Source: an uncultured Lachnospiraceae bacterium (GTDB lineage Bacteria > Bacillota > Clostridia > Lachnospirales > Lachnospiraceae). Taken from it: a stretch of DNA of 64,000 bases. The stretch is from NCBI GenBank assembly GCA_910585465.1, contig CAJUEW010000006.1, forward strand, positions 56,811 to 120,810. Direction: 5' to 3'. Made by a program: the position numbers and the translations under genes. The notes under the pieces are model-generated. The model was given only the letters and a program-made list of their open reading frames with translations. It had not been told where the DNA came from and searched no databases. Positions 59,324 through 64,000 of this stretch are shown in pieces; position 1 is the stretch's first letter; every line of letters starts with the position of its first letter.

Positions 59324-60546
59324 CCTACCGTCTCCACTTCCCGGCTCTTCCCTAATTGCGTAAATACGGCCAGAATAAACGGACAATAAGACAGACTCCA
59401 TATTCGTTGTTCAATCAGGCCATGCAGCGCCATCAATGCCAGTATCCACAGAAAAATCCACTGCTTTCTCTGCACCGCCTTGTACCCGATACGCAGAAAA
59501 GCCAGCAAAGCCAACGCCGATATCAGCAGCCCAAACATCAATGCCATCTGCATATAGCTGCTGTCCAGATAAAAATAATTGTCTGTAACCTGCCCGTCCG
59601 CCCAATGTCCGTTCATACGGATTTGCTTTCCCAAAAGATGAAAGCCGCAGACGGAAAGCGCCTGTTTTCCATAATACAAACGTCCGCTCATAAGCTTGTC
59701 CAGCGCCCTCATCCATACAATACTTTCCTGATAGATAAGAGAAGCCGCAAGCATACAGACGGAGGCAATCGGAAAGGACAGGGCAAGAAGTGTACAAAGA
59801 ACCGGATTACGGCAGATTTTTTCTCCCTTTTCCGGGCAGCGGGTCCAGAAAAAACGATGTACCGCCATCAACACTGATAACAGCAGAAGGCATCCTGCCG
59901 AACAGCGCGCATCACTCCACCAGTAAACTCCCAGTCCGAGTATTCCGGTGAAAACAGCCCCCGGATACGATGTTTTCTTTCCGCGCAGATACCAGACACA
60001 AAGCATCAGAAAGAATACATGCGCCGCAAAATCAGTAGAATAAACAATACCGAAAGCCATCTTTCTCTTTTTTCCGAACTGAAGATTCTCTATCAGTCCG
60101 CCCAGCGCGGCTCCCACAGTCATTACCAGAAGAATACCCACGGTCACTGTATATACTTTCATAATCCGGTCAAAGGGAATATCTCTGGCTGCCAGCAGCA
60201 GAAGCGTCAGCAAAATCAGATTGCCATAATGATTGATGCTGACTGTATAACAGACAAGTCCGCAGATTCCGGCAGAAAGAAGAAAATTTCTCAGAATATG
60301 TTTTTTACTTGCCAGACAGCGAAGCGTTATGATTCCCAGAAGCAAATATTCCATATATAAAGGGACATCTGCCGTCAGTTCATTGAAAAAGGCAATGCCG
60401 CTGTCCCCTGTATTCCACGGCAGAGGCACTGTCGTGGTACGCAGAAACGCGTAGGCTGTTATAATGGACAGCGCGGCAAGGTACATTCCCTCTGAGAACA
60501 GCCGTATATACTGCATAAATTTTTTCCGGGTTTTTTCAGGCTTCAT
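59320..60546 (-). CDS. O-antigen/capsule polymerase-like membrane protein (Wzy)
   Basis: The 408-residue protein has about ten to eleven membrane helices with a larger loop near residues 270-330 (LDKLMSGRLYYGKQALSVCGFHLLG... DSSYMQM), the usual Wzy arrangement. RLYYGKQAL and DNFY-like segments are typical of such polymerases. It joins repeat units on the outer face of the membrane. First gene of the operon, with a promoter about 45 bp upstream. Confidence 0.82.
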   Translation of the reverse strand: MKPEKTRKKFMQYIRLFSEGMYLAALSIITAYAFLRTTTVPLPWNTGDSGIAFFNELTADVPLYMEYLLLGIITLRCLASKKHILRNFLLSAGICGLVCYTVSINHYGNLILLTLLLLAARDIPFDRIMKVYTVTVGILLVMTVGAALGGLIENLQFGKKRKMAFGIVYSTDFAAHVFFLMLCVWYLRGKKTSYPGAVFTGILGLGVYWWSDARCSAGCLLLLSVLMAVHRFFWTRCPEKGEKICRNPVLCTLLALSFPIASVCMLAASLIYQESIVWMRALDKLMSGRLYYGKQALSVCGFHLLGKQIRMNGHWADGQVTDNYFYLDSSYMQMALMFGLLISALALLAFLRIGYKAVQRKQWIFLWILALMALHGLIEQRIWSLSYCPFILAVFTQLGKSREVETVG

Positions 60547-60590
60547 TATTGATTGCTTCCTATCTGTCGTTATTCCAAATAATTACTTAA

Positions 60591-60620
60591 ATTTTATCAT
60601 AAACAGCACATGCTTGTCAC
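60591..60620 (-). promoter_or_regulatory. Promoter of the nine-gene glycan operon
   Basis: The -35 GTGACA (60615-60620) and -10 TAAAAT (60591-60596) are 18 bp apart on the minus strand, 45 bp before the Wzy-like ATG. The region 60547-60661 holds nothing else obvious. Confidence 0.55.
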
Positions 60621-60661
60621 TAGAATGTTGTGCAATGATTTTTACAGACCATAACAGCATG

Positions 60662-60701
60662 AATCAGGAGAGCATACATTTTCATGTAAGCTCTCCTGAT
60701 T
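60662..60701 (-). terminator. Hairpin after the GH25 gene
   Basis: A perfect 12-bp inverted repeat (AATCAGGAGAGC, 60662-60673, and GCTCTCCTGATT, 60690-60701) lies 9 bp after the GH25 stop. No T run follows on the minus strand, so it may need a factor or act as a 3' stabiliser. Confidence 0.65.
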
Positions 60702-60709
60702 ATCATTCC

Positions 60710-63700
60710 TTAAAAATCCTTATAAGATACATTCAAATCAACATTTCCGCTGATTCCGCTCACGCTTCCTTTGCTGGTATACTGCCACATAACCACATTG
60801 CCTTTGCCGGTATATCCATGCCCAAGATTGTAATCGCGCCATCTTGCAATCCAGATATCCACATTCTTAAGAGCATCCATATCCAGATGCTGCTCCAGCC
60901 ATGCATTATTTGCATAAAGTGCAAACTTGTAGCCCGCATCCTCTACCACTTCCTTAAACGCCAGAATAATTTCAGAACGCCTGGAATTGCTGTCTGTACC
61001 GGACAGAATACTGTTGTCCTCCATATCCATTACAATCGGATAATCCAGCTTTCTGCCGTTCAGCGCCTTAATGACATTTTCTGCCTCTTCTCTCGCTTTT
61101 GTCCGGGAGGTTGCATAGCTGTAGCGGTAAACCCCCACCTTTATGCCATTATTGCGGGCGCCGTCGTAGTTGTCTACGAATTTTACATCCCGCTCTGTGG
61201 AAGAGCTGCTTCCTGTCACAATACGAATCATCGCAAACTTTATACCATCATCTGCAACCTTCTTCCAGTCAATCGTTCCCTGATAGCTGGATACGTCAAT
61301 ACCACGTCTCTCCGTATCCGAAGAGGTGCTCACGCTTACCGGGCCCGCCATCTCTGTCTTAGCAGTTCCTCTGACTCCGCACACCTTATAATAGTAGGTC
61401 TTATTGCTGGAGACATTAGAATCAATATAGGAGTTTGTCGTAACGGACGCGATCCGCTTGTACTCTTCATCATCATCCTTTGCAGTGGAACGGTATACCT
61501 GATAGCTTGTGGCTCCGTTTACCTCATCCCAGGTAATCTTAAGAGAGTTGTCGTAATATTTCGTTACCTTCAGGCCCGTCAGTTTTCCTAAAGTCGTCTT
61601 CGCCGACTTTACTCCCGAGAACGGAGAGGTATATTTCTGACGGATTGCCTTGGCTTTGTAATAGTAAGTCTTCTCCAGCTCCAGCTCCTTATGGGTAAAG
61701 CTGTTACTCTTTGTCGTTCCCAGGCTCTTATAAGTACCGTCTTTGCTTGTACTTCCAAAGATCTCATACTTCTGCGCTCCGTCTACCTCTTCCCATTCCA
61801 GAGTGATTCTGTCGTACTCAATCTTGGCTATCTTAATAGCCGGCTTTCCTATAGTGGTTTTCTCAGATACAGTTGCCGAATAGGTACCATATCCGTTTTT
61901 CCCCCTCAGTGCGCGCACCTTAAAATAGTAAGTCTGACCGCAGGTAGCTTTATCATACTCATACTCTGTCTCTTCCGTTGTGGCAAGCTTCTTATAGGTG
62001 CCGTTTTCACTGGTGGCATAATAAATCTGATATTTTTCTGACTTATCCACCTTTTTCCAGGTAAGCCTCAGGGTTTTATAGTCGATTGCCTTTACCTTCA
62101 GGCTCTTGACCTGATTCAAAGCTGTTTTTCCTTTCACCACCGGGGAATAAGCGCCGTAAACCTTCTTGCCGTTCACCTTCCGGTACGCTTTTACTTTATA
62201 GTAATACGCCGTTCCCAGCTTTTTATCTTTATCTGTAAAGGTCACCTTGCTTCCGGAGCTGATGGTCTTTATCCGCTTAAAGCCCTTTTTAGAAGACGTG
62301 GATCGGTACAGCTCATATCCCTGAGCTCCCGTCACCTTCTTCCATGTTATTTTTAACGTATTATAGTTCACACTCTTAACGGAGCTGATCTTGCCCTTCT
62401 GAAGAACCGGCTTTGCAGATACTGCATCCGATTCATTGCCCTCATAAGAAGCCCCCTCTGAGGTTACAAACGGAACAATTTTATAATAATATTTCTTGTT
62501 CAGAGTCAGCTTGGAATCCGTATAGCTGGTAGTGCTTCCCGGAGTAACCTTCTTAACCAGCTTGTAGCTTTCGGAGCCGGTTTTCCGGTAAATATTATAT
62601 CCGCTGGCCCCGCCCCGCTCATTCCAGCTTAAAGTAATTTTACTGTAGGATTCAGCCTTTGCGCTTAAGGTCACCTTCTCCAGCTTCGGTCTTGCGGAAA
62701 CTGTATCCGAAGCCTTGCCGTATACCTTCTCTCCGTTGCTTACCCGGTAGGGCATTACCACATACTGATAAGAGGAAGCCGGATTCAGACCGGTAATTGT
62801 GTAGCTGGTAGCTGACGTATCCTTCAGCTTCTTAAAATCATTGCCGGATTTCTGATAAACCAGATATCCTGCGGCTTTAGATACACCTCCCCAGTTCAGA
62901 GTCACCCTGTCTCCTGCACTGGAGGATACAGATACGGATGGCTTGGAAAGTCCCGTATCCCATTTCAGCGTAACAGATGCCTCGTTCTGACAGGCGCGGC
63001 TGCCCACGGAGGTATATGCCACTACCTTATAGGTATGATTCTTACCGGAGCTGACATTCTTATCATTCCAGCTGACAGTATCTCCACCAAGCGTCGCCAC
63101 AGAGGCTCCGTCCCTGTAGATCGTATAATTCTGTACCCCGTTAGGCTTTGTCCACTTCAGGGTCGCCGACGCAGGATTATCCAGTGTTACAGTAAGTCCT
63201 CCGGGCGAAGCGAGAGAAAACTCGCTGGTCACCAGATTGGTATATGCACAGATCCTGCCGCTTCTATAAGCATACAATATGTAGGTATAATCATGTATAT
63301 CCTTTGTCCCCTGATCGGTAAACAAAGTATTGGACTGAGTGGAAGAAACCGGCTTAACACCTGACTCCGACTCGGAACGGCGCAAAAGTGTATATTTGTC
63401 CGCATTAGGAACAAGTCCTGACAGACGCAGAGCAATGCTTGTGTCTGAACGGCTTTCCACCTTAATGCTTATGGATGTTTCCGCATAAGTAAACCACACA
63501 TTATGTACATAACCATTGTCGTCAATCTGATAAGTCACTTCCGGCAGCAATCCTGTCAGGGACGCCCCATTCTTTTTTACAAGATAATTCAAAAATCTCT
63601 GAAGCTGCGTGGTGTTAATCTTATACGTGCTCAAATCAACTGCATGCAGAGCATCTTTCCCCATAACACCGGACAGGGCGTTCAGTACATCCTTATACCC

Positions 63701-64000
63701 TTCCGCATCCGCATCGCTGAGAATATTCTGGGGCTCCGTACCGTATATTGCCGCTTCTATCGTCAAAGGTGTTTTTGCCGTTGTAGCTTCTCCAAGCGCC
63801 GGATCTTCCGTTTCTTCTGTCAGAACTCCCGGATCCGGTATCTCTATATCCGTGGGATTTCCCGGATCAGCCGGATCTTCCGGTTTCTCCGGTTCCGCTG
63901 GAGTCTCCGGGTTTTCCGGGTCTTCCGGTTTCTCCGGTTCCGTTGGAGTCTCCGGGTTTTCCGGGTCTTCCGGTTTCTCCGGTTCCGTCGGAGTCTCCGG
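60710..64000 (-). CDS. Fn3-repeat surface GH25 lysozyme, partial (5' end outside)
   Basis: The frame is open to the right edge, so the N-terminus and any signal peptide lie outside. At least 1096 residues are visible. In order: a Pro/Glu repeat region (63850-64000); a linker; about eight fibronectin type III-like domains, each with a TLKITW..V.GA.GYE.YRS-type core; and a C-terminal GH25 domain (about last 205 residues) with RRGIDVSSYQGTIDWKK, GVYRYSYA, YPIVMDMED (catalytic acid pair) and VMWQYTSKG. GH25 enzymes cut the glycan of peptidoglycan. The Fn3 array and acidic Pro-rich stem suggest a long surface protein that presents or targets the hydrolase. It is upstream of a capsule operon on the same strand. 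Confidence 0.88.
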   Translation of the reverse strand, partial: PETPTEPEKPEDPENPETPTEPEKPEDPENPETPAEPEKPEDPADPGNPTDIEIPDPGVLTEETEDPALGEATTAKTPLTIEAAIYGTEPQNILSDADAEGYKDVLNALSGVMGKDALHAVDLSTYKINTTQLQRFLNYLVKKNGASLTGLLPEVTYQIDDNGYVHNVWFTYAETSISIKVESRSDTSIALRLSGLVPNADKYTLLRRSESESGVKPVSSTQSNTLFTDQGTKDIHDYTYILYAYRSGRICAYTNLVTSEFSLASPGGLTVTLDNPASATLKWTKPNGVQNYTIYRDGASVATLGGDTVSWNDKNVSSGKNHTYKVVAYTSVGSRACQNEASVTLKWDTGLSKPSVSVSSSAGDRVTLNWGGVSKAAGYLVYQKSGNDFKKLKDTSATSYTITGLNPASSYQYVVMPYRVSNGEKVYGKASDTVSARPKLEKVTLSAKAESYSKITLSWNERGGASGYNIYRKTGSESYKLVKKVTPGSTTSYTDSKLTLNKKYYYKIVPFVTSEGASYEGNESDAVSAKPVLQKGKISSVKSVNYNTLKITWKKVTGAQGYELYRSTSSKKGFKRIKTISSGSKVTFTDKDKKLGTAYYYKVKAYRKVNGKKVYGAYSPVVKGKTALNQVKSLKVKAIDYKTLRLTWKKVDKSEKYQIYYATSENGTYKKLATTEETEYEYDKATCGQTYYFKVRALRGKNGYGTYSATVSEKTTIGKPAIKIAKIEYDRITLEWEEVDGAQKYEIFGSTSKDGTYKSLGTTKSNSFTHKELELEKTYYYKAKAIRQKYTSPFSGVKSAKTTLGKLTGLKVTKYYDNSLKITWDEVNGATSYQVYRSTAKDDDEEYKRIASVTTNSYIDSNVSSNKTYYYKVCGVRGTAKTEMAGPVSVSTSSDTERRGIDVSSYQGTIDWKKVADDGIKFAMIRIVTGSSSSTERDVKFVDNYDGARNNGIKVGVYRYSYATSRTKAREEAENVIKALNGRKLDYPIVMDMEDNSILSGTDSNSRRSEIILAFKEVVEDAGYKFALYANNAWLEQHLDMDALKNVDIWIARWRDYNLGHGYTGKGNVVMWQYTSKGSVSGISGNVDLNVSYKDF
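63900..64000 (-). repeat. 45-bp tandem repeat coding a Pro/Glu stem
   Basis: GGAGTCTCCGG recurs at 63900, 63945 and 63990, an exact 45-bp period. It encodes the 15-residue unit PETPTEPEKPEDPEN. The array continues past the right edge. Copies differ by a few synonymous or Ala/Thr changes. Such arrays vary in number by slippage. Confidence 0.9.

Noticed and set aside
1..64000. CRISPR arrays, insertion sequences, integrases, tRNA or rRNA genes
   Set aside because: None seen. The only tandem array is the in-frame Pro/Glu repeat at the right edge, and no transposase-like protein occurs.

Overview
The window looks like chromosome from a gut Lachnospiraceae (Clostridium cluster XIVa) bacterium. The base composition is moderate, ribosome-binding sites are AGGAGG-type, and vegetative TTGACA/TATAAT-like promoters are common. 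The gene families also fit: a Clo7bot/CLI_3235-like peptide cassette, short KdpD, an AraC-controlled alpha-galactosidase locus, an RsmH paralogue with a basic N-terminus, and GH25-Fn3 surface proteins. No rRNA, tRNA, insertion sequence, integrase or CRISPR array was seen. The species cannot be named from this alone.

Layout. (1) 1-5.8 kb, minus strand: a radical-SAM RiPP cassette with exporter, CcpM-like radical SAM/SPASM maturase, TIGR04066-like protein, acyl-carrier-related protein, a 50-residue Cys-containing precursor and a subtilisin-like protease that runs off the left edge. The precursor and protease genes are separated by a terminator hairpin, and the island looks more AT-rich than what follows. 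(2) 5.9-9.2 kb: a KdpDE-type two-component system with a shortened KdpD, a 48-residue membrane protein, superoxide reductase and ferritin. (3) 9.3-20 kb: a DUF255 thioredoxin-domain protein, a DUF2284 metal-binding protein, an alpha-galactosidase with a sugar ABC importer and divergent AraC regulator, and a sodium symporter. (4) 20-31.7 kb: an IbrA/IbrB-like pair, a polysaccharide deacetylase lipoprotein, a two-component/ABC-ATPase locus without its usual permease, an RsmH paralogue, an orphan ABC_sub_bind lipoprotein, LysR, an alanine/glycine symporter and a MATE pump.

(5) 31.7-46 kb: a complete Firmicutes-type ter (tellurite/stress) island. It has three TerD proteins, TelA, a large YceG-family protein, a PMCA-like P-type ATPase, a HAD phosphatase, an HpcH/HpaI-like lyase, a StiP-type protein and a PRTase-TRSP protein, plus a rhomboid protease and a trypsin-like protease. 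The N-terminus of the trypsin-like protease repeats a module that occurs twice in the YceG-family protein. In the Ter literature such sets are proposed to make a nucleoside-like metabolite and sense stress at the membrane. (6) 46-64 kb: surface-glycan genes. These are a GT-C-like membrane protein translationally coupled to the ter PRTase gene, a glycosyltransferase, a divergent alpha-1,2-fucosyltransferase/GT4 pair, and a tightly overlapping nine-gene operon (60.5 to 51.1 kb) with Wzy, four glycosyl/nucleotidyl-transfer steps, a nucleotidyltransferase-kinase fusion, a HAD protein and Wzx. A large Fn3-repeat GH25 cell-wall hydrolase follows and runs off the right edge.

Functional calls rest on motifs and family memory. 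No searches were run.
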